DNA of 32,769 nt, taken from contig WQYX01000048.1 in the NCBI GenBank assembly GCA_009781005.1, positions 1-32,769 of the forward strand. The letters are read 5' to 3'. The stretch comes from Polyangiaceae bacterium. GTDB taxonomy: Bacteria > Myxococcota_A > Polyangia > Polyangiales > Polyangiaceae. The position numbers and the translations under genes were made by a program. Shown here piece by piece: positions 7,700 to 15,225 of this stretch (its first letter is position 1; each line of letters begins with the position of its first letter). Under the pieces are notes generated by a model. The model was given only the letters and a program-made list of their open reading frames with translations. It had not been told where the DNA came from and did no database searches.

Positions 7700-8254
7700 A
7701 TGTATTTTACAAATAATCCCTTAACTGAACTGCGCTCGCTCCTGAGCGAGCGACTCGCATCCGCGATCTTGCGACGCCACTGCGACACGGTCGGCGACGG
7801 CGCAACCGTCCTTGGTCGCCCTGTCATCATGAACGCAGGCCGCATCGAAATCGCAAGCGGCTTCATGCTCTCTTGCTCCCCCGTGCCTTCGCACCTCGCG
7901 ACAGGATCTTCTGGGCGGCTCATCGTGGGGCGCAACGTGCGCATCAGCAGCGGGGCATCGCTCTTCGCCAACGAGCTCATCGAGATTGGTGACGAGACCA
8001 CGATTGGTCCGATGGCGATTGTCCTCGATATCGATTTTCACGAAGTCAAAAGCCGCGACTCGCGCGGCGATGCGCGCCCCATTCGCATTGGACGAGGCGT
8101 GCGCATCGGAAGCGGAGTCGTCATCTTGCGCGGCGCCGTCATCGGCGATGGCGCGCACATCGGACCGAGCAGCGTCGTCGCACGCGCGGTGCCGCCGGGC
8201 GTCTACGCCGAAGGCGTCCCCGCGCGACCCATCGGTCACGCGCACGGCTGGTAA
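7700..8254 (+). CDS. Left-handed beta-helix (hexapeptide) acyltransferase 2
   Basis: 184 aa, a second LbH-fold acyltransferase of the maltose/galactoside O-acetyltransferase type. The repeats run from about residue 34 (ATVLGRPVIMNAGRIEIA) through LIVGRNVRISSGASLFANELIEIGDETTIGPMAIVLDIDFHEV to IRIGRGVRIGSGVVILRGAVIGDGAHIGPSSVV and the closing GVYAEGVPARPIG. The DFH in the LDIDFHEV loop supplies the His expected of the active site. ATG 7700 is chosen because GAGGAG lies about 11 bases upstream and the earlier open frame is repeat copy 1. The last codons and TAA stop fall inside a 20-bp family-2 terminus, so the present C-terminus may have been created by a repeat insertion. It presumably acts with the neighbouring cassette. 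Confidence 0.85.
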   Translation: MYFTNNPLTELRSLLSERLASAILRRHCDTVGDGATVLGRPVIMNAGRIEIASGFMLSCSPVPSHLATGSSGRLIVGRNVRISSGASLFANELIEIGDETTIGPMAIVLDIDFHEVKSRDSRGDARPIRIGRGVRIGSGVVILRGAVIGDGAHIGPSSVVARAVPPGVYAEGVPARPIGHAHGW

Positions 8255-8263
8255 ACATGCTCT
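8244..8263 (-). repeat. Family-2 repeat terminus fragment (copy 4)
   Basis: ACGGCTGGTAAACATGCTCT is the inverse of the left end of copy 1 (7491-7510) with one mismatch. It encodes the final Gly-Trp and the TAA stop of acyltransferase 2. With copy 1 it brackets that gene with inverted 20-mers. Confidence 0.75.
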
Positions 8264-8333
8264 GAGAGCCCGCGAAAGCGTCGGTCACGAATCTCGATTC
8301 TCTCGCACGAGATCGAACCGCCTATGTAAAAGC

Positions 8334-8362
8334 TTGAAGCTTCGTTTGCCTTTGACTATAGT
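8334..8362 (+). promoter_or_regulatory. Predicted sigma-70-type promoter for cytochrome b561-like gene
   Basis: TTGAAG (8334-8339), a 17-base spacer, then TATAGT (8357-8362). Transcription would start near 8369, at the foot of the long inverted repeat at 8371-8446, giving a leader of about 150 bases. This is a prediction from consensus only. Confidence 0.5.
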
Positions 8363-8370
8363 GGCACTCA

Positions 8371-8446
8371 CTTGCGTTGAGCCCGAAATCCCGTGACTCA
8401 CGCTCCGCTTCTTTCGAGAGCCACGGCTTTCGGGCTCAACCAAGCG
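8371..8446 (+). promoter_or_regulatory. Long leader inverted repeat upstream of cytochrome b561-like gene
   Basis: Perfect 13-bp arms GTTGAGCCCGAAA and TTTCGGGCTCAAC. They are extended outward (CTTG/CAAG) and inward (CCGTG/CACGG) with small bulges, around a loop of about 26 bases. No T-run follows. If the predicted promoter is right, this is the first structure in the mRNA leader. Confidence 0.6.
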
Positions 8447-8480
8447 TGACGTGTGTGCATCGCCATGGGACTTTTCATTC

Positions 8481-8499
8481 AGCGCAACTGAGTTGCGCT
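8481..8499 (+). promoter_or_regulatory. Perfect 19-bp palindrome before start codon
   Basis: AGCGCAACT-G-AGTTGCGCT, 9-bp perfect arms, ending 19 bases before the ATG at 8519. It could be a repressor operator or an RNA hairpin controlling ribosome access; the only Shine-Dalgarno-like sequence (AAGG, about 8502-8505) follows it immediately. Confidence 0.6.
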
Positions 8500-8518
8500 G
8501 TAAGGCAATAGCCAATCA

Positions 8519-9109
8519 ATGCAAACGAAGCATCAATTCCCGCTTTTACACAGGATCCTTCATTGGACGATTGCACTAGGAATCGTAGGGATGCTGCTGA
8601 CGGTCTTTCTGCGGTCCGGATGGATGAGTCAAGGTAGCATCTCAGGAATCCTCATGGAGGATCTGTCGGCGAAGAACGTCACCCTCCCGAAGAATGAGGT
8701 GACGGCCATCGCCAGACACATCGCAAGACCCATGTGGAATTGGCACGTCTACGTGGGATACGCCCTGGCGGGGATGTTCGCGGTAAGAGTCCTGTATATC
8801 TTCACGAAGGGGACGAAGTGCGGCAACCCCTTCTCCAAGAAATTGACCAGCATGCAGGAGCGAATCCAGGCGGCTGTGTACTTCTTATTTTATTTGTCTC
8901 TTGGGGTCACGCTTCTGTCCGGACTCATGATGAAACTCGGACCAAGCGGCTACAATCGAATATTCAAACCATTTCACGAACCGTCCTTATATTTCATGGT
9001 TGCGTTCTTGGCAGTTCATCTCATGGGAATTCTCATGGGAGAACACGGTGACGAAAAGGGTGTTGTCTCGGCCATGATTCACGGCGGCGAGAACGACGAA
9101 AAGAATTAA
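8519..9109 (+). CDS. Cytochrome b561-family membrane protein
   Basis: 196 aa integral membrane protein with four predicted helices: about 15-32, 75-95, 115-140 and 155-175. Histidines positioned as haem ligands are HRILHW (11 and 15), the His of NWHVYVGY in helix 2, and the pair in FKPFHEPSLYF and FLAVHLMG. This is the usual layout of cytochrome b561 / Ni-Fe-hydrogenase b-type subunits, which move electrons between the quinone pool and a partner. No partner gene is adjacent. Base composition is clearly lower in G+C than its neighbours (28 of the first 60 bases) and codon choice differs, suggesting recent acquisition. It has its own promoter and leader with two inverted repeats. A family-4 repeat begins 11 bases after the stop. 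Confidence 0.88.
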   Translation: MQTKHQFPLLHRILHWTIALGIVGMLLTVFLRSGWMSQGSISGILMEDLSAKNVTLPKNEVTAIARHIARPMWNWHVYVGYALAGMFAVRVLYIFTKGTKCGNPFSKKLTSMQERIQAAVYFLFYLSLGVTLLSGLMMKLGPSGYNRIFKPFHEPSLYFMVAFLAVHLMGILMGEHGDEKGVVSAMIHGGENDEKN

Positions 9110-9119
9110 GAAGTTCTCA

Positions 9120-9229
9120 TTTGGAAACGTCGCGAGCGACGCAAAGCGAGGAAGGCCGACCGAGGAATACTCGGAGTATTTTGAGGGAGGCCTCACGTTA
9201 CGATTTGCGGGCGCGCAGCAGTTTCCGAA
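9120..9229. repeat. Family-4 palindromic repeat
   Basis: 110 bp imperfect palindrome. The outer ends TTTGGAAAC and GTTTCCGAA pair. The mid arms carry GCAAAGCG versus CGATTTGC and GGCC versus GGCC. The tip at 9166-9180 is the perfect palindrome AATACTC-G-GAGTATT. Only one copy is present in the window. The single-long-hairpin plan is the same as in families 1-3. Confidence 0.6.
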
Positions 9230-9296
9230 TGGGAACTCTGCGCTTGACATGGCGGCGCTCCTTCGCCATCGTGCGCGGCCCTTCAAGGAAAAAGTC

Positions 9297-9461
9297 ATGG
9301 TCTCGTCCACTCAGCAATTCGAGCGAATCCGCAGGCGCAAGAAGACTACATCCGGCAAGCGTAACAAGCGCGAGCTTCGCCGTATCGGAACCCCTGCTTT
9401 CCCAATTCACCCCGAAGGCTACAGCGCGAGCGCAGCCGACGCGAAGCGCAAAAAAGCCTAG
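9297..9461 (+). CDS. Small basic protein (hypothetical)
   Basis: 54 aa, very rich in Lys and Arg (RIRRRKKTTSGKRNKRELRR, residues 9-28), with the tail GTPAFPIHPEGYSASAADAK ending in RKKA. Start ATG 9297 has AAGGA 7 bases upstream; the frame open before it has no ribosome-binding sequence. Codon use matches the genome (GC-rich third positions). The ordered TPAFPIHPEGY segment looks conserved rather than random. A nucleic-acid-binding role is possible from charge alone, but I recognise no family. It is flanked by repeat family 4 and the kinase promoter region. Confidence 0.55.
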   Translation: MVSSTQQFERIRRRKKTTSGKRNKRELRRIGTPAFPIHPEGYSASAADAKRKKA

Positions 9462-9565
9462 TGTTAGGCCCGGCCGTGGCGCGAACAGTTCCCTGCGATC
9501 GATGTTCCCGCTTCTGTTTGGTGCAGATCATTCAATCTTTTTTCGTCTCCACGTGACGCTCCTCC

Positions 9566-9571
9566 TATAAT
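9566..9571 (+). promoter_or_regulatory. Candidate -10 box upstream of kinase gene
   Basis: A perfect TATAAT, 52 bases before the kinase ATG in an otherwise gene-free stretch (9462-9623). The -35 position (TCGTCT) is weak, so an activator or a different sigma factor may be needed. Confidence 0.35.
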
Positions 9572-9623
9572 CCGGCTTATTCTGGCTTTCGAGCATCAAG
9601 AACAGATCGAGCTGCTCCCGGGC

Positions 9624-11213
9624 ATGGCGCTCGGTCCTTACGTGCTCGTCGCTCCCATTGGAGCCGGCGGCATGGCGCGAGTGTGGGTTGCTAGCGTCCA
9701 AGGTACGAGGCAACTCGCGGCGGTGAAGGTGCTGCTCGCGCAGCTCGCGGAGAATGTCTCCTTCCGCCAGATGTTCTTCGACGAGGCGAGCATCGCGTCG
9801 CGCGTGCGCCATCCGAACGTGTGCGCGACCTTCGAGCTCGGTCAGCACGATCGCACGCTCTACATCGCGATGGAGTGGGTGGACGGCCCGTCACTCATGC
9901 GAGTCCTGCGCCCGGGGCCGGCAACGAGCGTGACGGGGGCCGAGAACGACGATGCACCGCGTATTCCTATCCGGCCGCGTCTCGCCGCGCGAATCGTCGC
10001 GGACGTCTGCGCTGGTCTGCACGCGGCGCATGAACTCGTTGGCAACGACGGACGGCCGCTCGGCGTCGTGCACCGCGACGTCTCCCCACACAACATCCTC
10101 ATCACCTCGGACGGCTACATCAAGGTCACCGACTTTGGCGTCGCCAAGGCGCTCGGCAAATCTCACATGACCGTGGCGGGCCAACTCAAAGGCAAGCTCG
10201 CGTACATGTCCCCTGAGCAACTCATGGGCGCCACCGTCGATCGGCGTGCCGACGTGTTCGCCCTTGGCTGCGTGCTCTACGAGATTACGACTGGGCAGCG
10301 ACCGTTCGTCGGCGAGCATGATCCGCAGGTGATGGCGCAAATCATGATGGGGCACTACGAGCTGCCAAGCACGTTCGTGGCTGGCTATCCGCTCTCTCTC
10401 GAGGCGATCGTGGAACGCGCACTCCGCAGCGATCCGGAGCAACGCTTCGAGAGCGCCGAGCACATGCGCCAAGCGCTCGAAGCGTACCTGCGGGAGAGCG
10501 GGCCGCCCGTTACCTCGATTCAAATCGCCGAGTTGCTTCGTGAGCGATGCGGCAAAGATATCGATGATCGAGCACGTCTCGTCGCGAAACTGTGGACCGC
10601 TCAACCCGCAAGCGGTCCGCGCGTAGTCAGTGCGGCAGCGCGTGAACGAACGCCCTCGTTCGATGCAGACGCTGTGCCCTTTGCGCGCCCGCGTCCTGAT
10701 CGGCGATCGCTCTTGATGTTCACCCTGGCCGTTCTGCTCGGCGCCGGGCTCGGGTTCGTTGTCCTCGCCTACGTGCATTCTACACGAAAGGGACACGCGC
10801 AACAGACCCCGTCGACGGCGGAAGTCACCGGCCCTACCGCACCGGGCACGGCGCCCAGCACCGTGACGGACGCGACGGTGGAGCCCTCCAATCCAACCTC
10901 CGACACACAGCGCCCGGCAATCCGGAGCATCGTGCATTTTCACGTCAAACCCGAGTCCGCGATTCTGCTCATTGGCAACATCGCACTGCCGCCAGGTGCC
11001 CGCTCGATCGCGCGGCCGGACGACGGCGGCACGGTGAGCGTACTTTTTCGCGCCGATAAGCACGAAGACAAGACGATCGTCGTCAATCACGACACGGCCG
11101 ACAACGTGAATGTCGAGCTCACACCCATCCGGCCACCAAGGACTGCGCCCCCCAGGAAGAACAACGGAGGGGCGGAAGGCGCGGCCCCCGGGCCGCCGCC
11201 GAACCCTTACTAG
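9624..11213 (+). CDS. Membrane-anchored Ser/Thr protein kinase (PknB-like)
   Basis: 529 aa. The N-terminal Hanks-type kinase domain (about 1-290) has all key elements: glycine loop GAGGMARVW (13-21), ATP-anchoring Lys35 in AAVKVL, helix-C Glu54, catalytic HRDVSPHN (150-157), metal-binding DFG (170-172) and MSPEQ (195-199). It should be active. A single membrane helix follows at about 362-384 (LLMFTLAVLLGAGLGFVVLAYV). The extracytoplasmic part of about 140 residues is Thr/Pro-rich, then a PEGA-like beta segment (IVHFHVKPESAILLIGN), ending in a Pro-rich tail. This matches myxobacterial receptor kinases. The 34-bp gap to the S55 peptidase gene suggests co-transcription and a link between surface sensing and that secreted pair (inference). 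Alternative starts were not supported by a clear ribosome-binding site. Confidence 0.93.
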   Translation: MALGPYVLVAPIGAGGMARVWVASVQGTRQLAAVKVLLAQLAENVSFRQMFFDEASIASRVRHPNVCATFELGQHDRTLYIAMEWVDGPSLMRVLRPGPATSVTGAENDDAPRIPIRPRLAARIVADVCAGLHAAHELVGNDGRPLGVVHRDVSPHNILITSDGYIKVTDFGVAKALGKSHMTVAGQLKGKLAYMSPEQLMGATVDRRADVFALGCVLYEITTGQRPFVGEHDPQVMAQIMMGHYELPSTFVAGYPLSLEAIVERALRSDPEQRFESAEHMRQALEAYLRESGPPVTSIQIAELLRERCGKDIDDRARLVAKLWTAQPASGPRVVSAAARERTPSFDADAVPFARPRPDRRSLLMFTLAVLLGAGLGFVVLAYVHSTRKGHAQQTPSTAEVTGPTAPGTAPSTVTDATVEPSNPTSDTQRPAIRSIVHFHVKPESAILLIGNIALPPGARSIARPDDGGTVSVLFRADKHEDKTIVVNHDTADNVNVELTPIRPPRTAPPRKNNGGAEGAAPGPPPNPY

Positions 11214-11246
11214 AAACGCGTTCTTTACTTTACGGCGTGCTCTGGG

Positions 11247-13154
11247 GTGCGTAACGATCTGGCCGTGCGAAAAGAATCCCTTCCGGCATTCGCGTTGGCG
11301 ATCGGAACGCTCGTTGGCATAGGGTCGTCCATCCCGCTCGCACACGGTGACGCGAAGCCCATGACGATCTCGATCGACGAGATCAAAGAAGGCATGAAGG
11401 GCTACGGCCTGACCGTGTTCAAGGGGACCGATCCCGAGCGCTTCGATGTCGAAGTCATCGGGGTCCTCAAAAACTTCCGGCCAGGGCAAGAACTCATTCT
11501 CGTAAAAACGCCGCACCCGCGTCTCAACGTCACGAAGAACGTGCGCGGAATGAGCGGCAGCCCCATCTACCTCGATGGACGGCTCGCGGGCGCATATGCG
11601 TATTCGTGGTCAACATTCCAGATCGAGCCCGTGGCGGGCGTCACGCCCATCAAACCCATGCTGACGGAGCTCCGACGACCCATTCCGCCTGGTTTCTGGC
11701 CGCTCGAGAGCAACGCACCGCTACCGAAAACGACCAGCAGAGAACGCGTGAGCCTCAACACCGAGGCCCGAGGTGACAACCGAACGACAGCGTATCGCGG
11801 CGAGCCCGGCGCCTACGATCTCGAGAAGCACGCCGAGCAGATCCGCGAGCGCATGAGCGTCGGGCTCGATCCGGCGCCTGCCGTCGTGCCCGCAAAAACG
11901 CCACTCTTGCTCGCGGGCATGAGCGACCGCTCGCTAGCCATCGTAAGCAAACTCTTTGGTCCACTCGGACTCGAACCCGTGCAGGCGGGCGGTGGTGGAA
12001 ACCAAATCGATCCGAACGCGCCACTTCACTACGTCAACGGCGGCGGCCTCGGCATCCAGATGGCACGCGGCGACGTCTCGTTCATGGGGCTCGGCACGGT
12101 CACCTATGTCGAGGGCACGAAGTTGTGTGGCTTCGGCCATCCCATGATGGAGGCCGGCGTGACGGCGCTGCCCGCGGCCATCGGCAAAGTGCTCTGGATC
12201 TTCGCGAGCGATCAACACTCCTCGAAGATCGGCGACGCCGCGCGTCCGCTCGGCGCCCTCGTGCAAGATCGCCAGAGTGCGGTCATCGTCGACGAGACAC
12301 GGACAGCGCCAACTTTCCCCTTTACCATTACGGTGCGCGGCGCCGAGGGCGCTCCGAAGAAAGATTGGAACATCGAGGTCGCTGAAGAGCGCTTCATGAG
12401 CGCTTCGCTCGTCGCCTCGGTGCTCGGGTCCGTTGTCGACGCGACCGTCAACGAGAAACGCGACGTCACGTGGCGTCTCGTCTCGAAACTCAGCGTGCGA
12501 GGACATGCGCCGATCGAGCTGGAAGACTTCGGTGTTGCGCTCGGCGGCATGCCGGACGCCGGTGAATTCGCTCATTCGAAGATCGGACGCGCCATCGGCG
12601 AGGTTCTCAACAACCCCTGGGAGCTCACCCACGTCGACAAGATCGAGTCCGTCCTCACCGTCGACTACACGCGCGATCTGTTGCGAGTGCGCGGCGTCGA
12701 CGTGGTCGAACCCGTCGTGGAGCCGGGTCAGACCGCGCGCTTTCGCGTGCATCTTGCACCGTTCGCGGGCCCCGAGATCACGAAGATCGTCGACGTGAAA
12801 CTTCCCGACGAGCTCGAAGGCAAAGAGGTCGATCTCGAGGTCTTGCCTGGTTACCAGGTCATGCCCGAACTCGCAGCACCGCAAACGCTGGAAGATCTTC
12901 TGGTAAATTCCACGAGGCAGAGCGTGCTGCCGAAGAGTCTCGTCGTGCAATACCGCATCCGCGGACAAGGTGTCTCGTTCAAGGGCCACGTTGCCGACCG
13001 TCTGCCGTCGTTCGCGCTCGATGCTCTGCGACCCGCGACGTCGGATACCGGCCCGGAAGCATTCGCAAGCTACGCACGCGTCATCGTACCGCTCGATCGC
13101 TATATCGAAGGTTCTGACCGAGCGAGAGTGAAAGTCCGAAAACTCGTTCGCTGA
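11247..13154 (+). CDS. Secreted SpoIVB-type (S55) peptidase domain protein
   Basis: 635 aa from GTG 11247 (GTG 11265 is equally possible). An N-terminal signal peptide (SLPAFALAIGTLVGIGSSIPLAHG) predicts export. The conserved block KGYGLTVFKGTDPERFDVEVIGV precedes NVRGMSGSPIYLDGRLAGA (about 98-116), the S55 serine motif, and GVTPIKPML. A second block GTVTYVEGTKLCGFGHPM (ending about residue 300) supplies the GxGHP histidine. The C-terminal half is beta-rich without a family I recognise. The order Ser-then-His is opposite to that in Bacillus SpoIVB. The 16-bp spacing to the next gene, a secreted beta-propeller, indicates an operon. The role may be proteolysis or scaffolding in the periplasm; no substrate is evident. 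Confidence 0.85.
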   Translation: MRNDLAVRKESLPAFALAIGTLVGIGSSIPLAHGDAKPMTISIDEIKEGMKGYGLTVFKGTDPERFDVEVIGVLKNFRPGQELILVKTPHPRLNVTKNVRGMSGSPIYLDGRLAGAYAYSWSTFQIEPVAGVTPIKPMLTELRRPIPPGFWPLESNAPLPKTTSRERVSLNTEARGDNRTTAYRGEPGAYDLEKHAEQIRERMSVGLDPAPAVVPAKTPLLLAGMSDRSLAIVSKLFGPLGLEPVQAGGGGNQIDPNAPLHYVNGGGLGIQMARGDVSFMGLGTVTYVEGTKLCGFGHPMMEAGVTALPAAIGKVLWIFASDQHSSKIGDAARPLGALVQDRQSAVIVDETRTAPTFPFTITVRGAEGAPKKDWNIEVAEERFMSASLVASVLGSVVDATVNEKRDVTWRLVSKLSVRGHAPIELEDFGVALGGMPDAGEFAHSKIGRAIGEVLNNPWELTHVDKIESVLTVDYTRDLLRVRGVDVVEPVVEPGQTARFRVHLAPFAGPEITKIVDVKLPDELEGKEVDLEVLPGYQVMPELAAPQTLEDLLVNSTRQSVLPKSLVVQYRIRGQGVSFKGHVADRLPSFALDALRPATSDTGPEAFASYARVIVPLDRYIEGSDRARVKVRKLVR

Positions 13155-13170
13155 TACAGGTTTGTTCCAT

Positions 13171-15225
13171 ATGGTCATGCATTCGTCGTTTGCGCGCTGG
13201 GGTCTCGTCGCGGCGCTCGTTGCCGCCCCACTCACTGTCTCGCCTGCGTATGCCGTCGGCACGCGCACGTTCGTCCTCGACACTCTCGACAAACTCTCTG
13301 GCGGCGATCTGAAAGGTGTCTCCGTGAGTTCGGACGGCACCGTGCGCGCAGGCTTCACGCTCGGCAGCGTTCCTGTGCCTGACGCAAGCGCCACATTCTC
13401 CGCCCTCACGCTCAGCGACGGCGCTCTCCTCGTCGGCACGAGCCCGAACGGCAAGGTCTTCAAGATCACGGGCGACAGTCTCTCGCTCTTCGCCGACACG
13501 GGGGCACTCGCCGTCACCTCCATGGTGCAAGCGAAGAACGGTGCGATCTACGCGGCGACGATCCCGGACGGAAAGATCTTCCGATTGTCTCAGGGCAAAG
13601 CCGATGTCTTTGCCACACTCCCGGAGACGAGCCATGTTTGGTCGCTCGTGCTCGATCGCACGGGCACGGGTCTCTTTGCTGCGACCGGCCCGGACGGCAA
13701 AATCTTCCGCATCGAACCGAGCGGAGCGAGCTCCGTCTACTTCCGCAGCACCGAGAGTCAGATCGTCTCGCTTGCCATGCTGGACAACGGCGAACTGCTC
13801 GCGGGCTCGAGCGGCAAAGGACAACTTTTTCGCGTGACGGGTCCCGGGCGCGCCACCGTGATTGCCACGATGCCCGGCGAGGAAGTCAAAGCTATCGCAG
13901 TTGGCAAGGGCGGCGTCTTCTGGGCCATCTCGAATGAGTACGGCGAAGCACCGGAGCCGCCGAGGCGATCGCCGTCGGCAAGTCGCGCCGCACCCGGTCC
14001 AACAGCTGGCTCGAGACCCAAGCCTGGCAAGGGCACGCTCGTCCGCTTCGATGCGCAGGGGCAGAGCGAGAGGATGATGAAGCACGACGACACGCATTAC
14101 ATGTCGCTCGCGCTCGACGAGCAGGGGCGCCCGTACGTCGGCACGGGCGCGGAAGGCCGCGTGTACACGGTCGATGACGCCCACGTCGTCACGCTCGTCG
14201 CTGACGAGGACGAGCGTCAGATCGGCGCGCTCGCCGTCGCAAACGCAAAGGGCTTCATCGTCACGAGCGACCCGCCCGTCGCGCATCGAATCATGGGACG
14301 CGGGGGCGCCGATGCAGTCTGGACGAGCAAGCCCCTCGACGCCGGATTGCGCGCCCATTTCGGAACGTTGTCGTGGCGGGCAAGCGGTCCGCTCGAATGG
14401 TCGACGCGTACGGGCAACACCGCCACACCAGATGCCACGTGGAGCGCGTGGAGTCACCCGATCACGGCGCCCACACCGATCGGCGGCGGACAAGCCCGCT
14501 ACATCCAAGTGCGCGCGCGATGGATGCACGATGCGAATGCCGTGTTGAGCGAGGTGACGATCCCGTTCGTGACGGAAAACGTGCGCCCTGTCGTCACCGA
14601 AGTCACAGCGAGTTCGAAGGGCGGCTCAACGAAAGAACCCGTATCGTCGATCCCCGCGAGCGGTGGCGAAGTCGGCAAGCACGATAGCGTCGTCAAGGTG
14701 GCGTGGAAGGTCGACAACCCCGACAACGATCCGCTCCGCTACCGCGTTGCGTTCCGGCGCGAGGGGCAGACTCTCTGGCGCGACGCGCTCAAGTCCGACG
14801 ACGTACACACCAAGACCGAGCTCGATTGGGACACGGCTGCTCTTCCGGAGGGCAAGTACCGCGTGCGCATCGAAGCGAGTGATGAGCAAGCAAACCCGCC
14901 CGATCAGGTGCGCAAGCACGCACTCGAATCTGAAACGGTCCTCGTCGACAACACGCCGCCGCGCATCGAAACCTTACATATGAACGGTCGGCGGCTCCAT
15001 GCACGCGTCGTCGATGGCACGTCGCCCATTGCACGTGTCGAGATCGCGGTCGACGGCCGGCTCGAGTGGCGACCGCTCGGCGCCGCCGACGGCATCTTCG
15101 ACACTGCGGATGAGTCCGTGGACAGTGACGTGTCGATGATCGTCCCGCCGGGCTCGCACATCGTCGTCATCCGAGCGTTCGACGCGGCCGGCAACGCCGT
15201 CACGCGCGACCTCGAAACGCATTGA
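13171..15225 (+). CDS. Secreted beta-propeller protein with C-terminal Fn3/Ig-like domains
   Basis: 684 aa from ATG 13171 (ATG 13177 also possible). The signal peptide ends near AYA-VG. Residues about 35-250 consist of repeated blades with recurring cores: TSPNGKVFKI, TIPDGKIFRL, TGPDGKIFRI, SSGKGQLFRV. These are typical of NHL/SMP-30-like propellers. A Pro/Ser-rich linker with APEPPRRSPSAS breaks the propeller before a further blade (YVGTGAEGRVYTVDD). The C-terminal third is beta-sandwich-like: WKVDNPDNDPLRYRVAFRREGQ and LPEGKYRVRIEASDEQANPP resemble fibronectin type III, and the final segment IVVIRAFDAAGNA resembles bacterial Ig-like domains. It probably works with the peptidase encoded 16 bp upstream. 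The stop TGA overlaps the end of repeat copy B. Confidence 0.85.
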   Translation: MVMHSSFARWGLVAALVAAPLTVSPAYAVGTRTFVLDTLDKLSGGDLKGVSVSSDGTVRAGFTLGSVPVPDASATFSALTLSDGALLVGTSPNGKVFKITGDSLSLFADTGALAVTSMVQAKNGAIYAATIPDGKIFRLSQGKADVFATLPETSHVWSLVLDRTGTGLFAATGPDGKIFRIEPSGASSVYFRSTESQIVSLAMLDNGELLAGSSGKGQLFRVTGPGRATVIATMPGEEVKAIAVGKGGVFWAISNEYGEAPEPPRRSPSASRAAPGPTAGSRPKPGKGTLVRFDAQGQSERMMKHDDTHYMSLALDEQGRPYVGTGAEGRVYTVDDAHVVTLVADEDERQIGALAVANAKGFIVTSDPPVAHRIMGRGGADAVWTSKPLDAGLRAHFGTLSWRASGPLEWSTRTGNTATPDATWSAWSHPITAPTPIGGGQARYIQVRARWMHDANAVLSEVTIPFVTENVRPVVTEVTASSKGGSTKEPVSSIPASGGEVGKHDSVVKVAWKVDNPDNDPLRYRVAFRREGQTLWRDALKSDDVHTKTELDWDTAALPEGKYRVRIEASDEQANPPDQVRKHALESETVLVDNTPPRIETLHMNGRRLHARVVDGTSPIARVEIAVDGRLEWRPLGAADGIFDTADESVDSDVSMIVPPGSHIVVIRAFDAAGNAVTRDLETH

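Noticed and set aside
1753-8254. Exosortase-A (PEP-CTERM) polysaccharide locus
   Set aside because: The AsnB, ligase and ACP genes resemble parts of such loci, but no exosortase, PEP-CTERM protein or glycosyltransferase is in the window.
9121-9570. 149-codon plus-strand ORF
   Set aside because: It starts inside repeat family 4, has no ribosome-binding site and runs out of frame with the better-supported small basic protein.
11213-11246. Possible terminator after the kinase gene (imperfect AGAA/TTCT stem then TTTACTTT)
   Set aside because: The stem is too short and AT-rich, and the downstream gene is only 34 bp away, so co-transcription is more likely.
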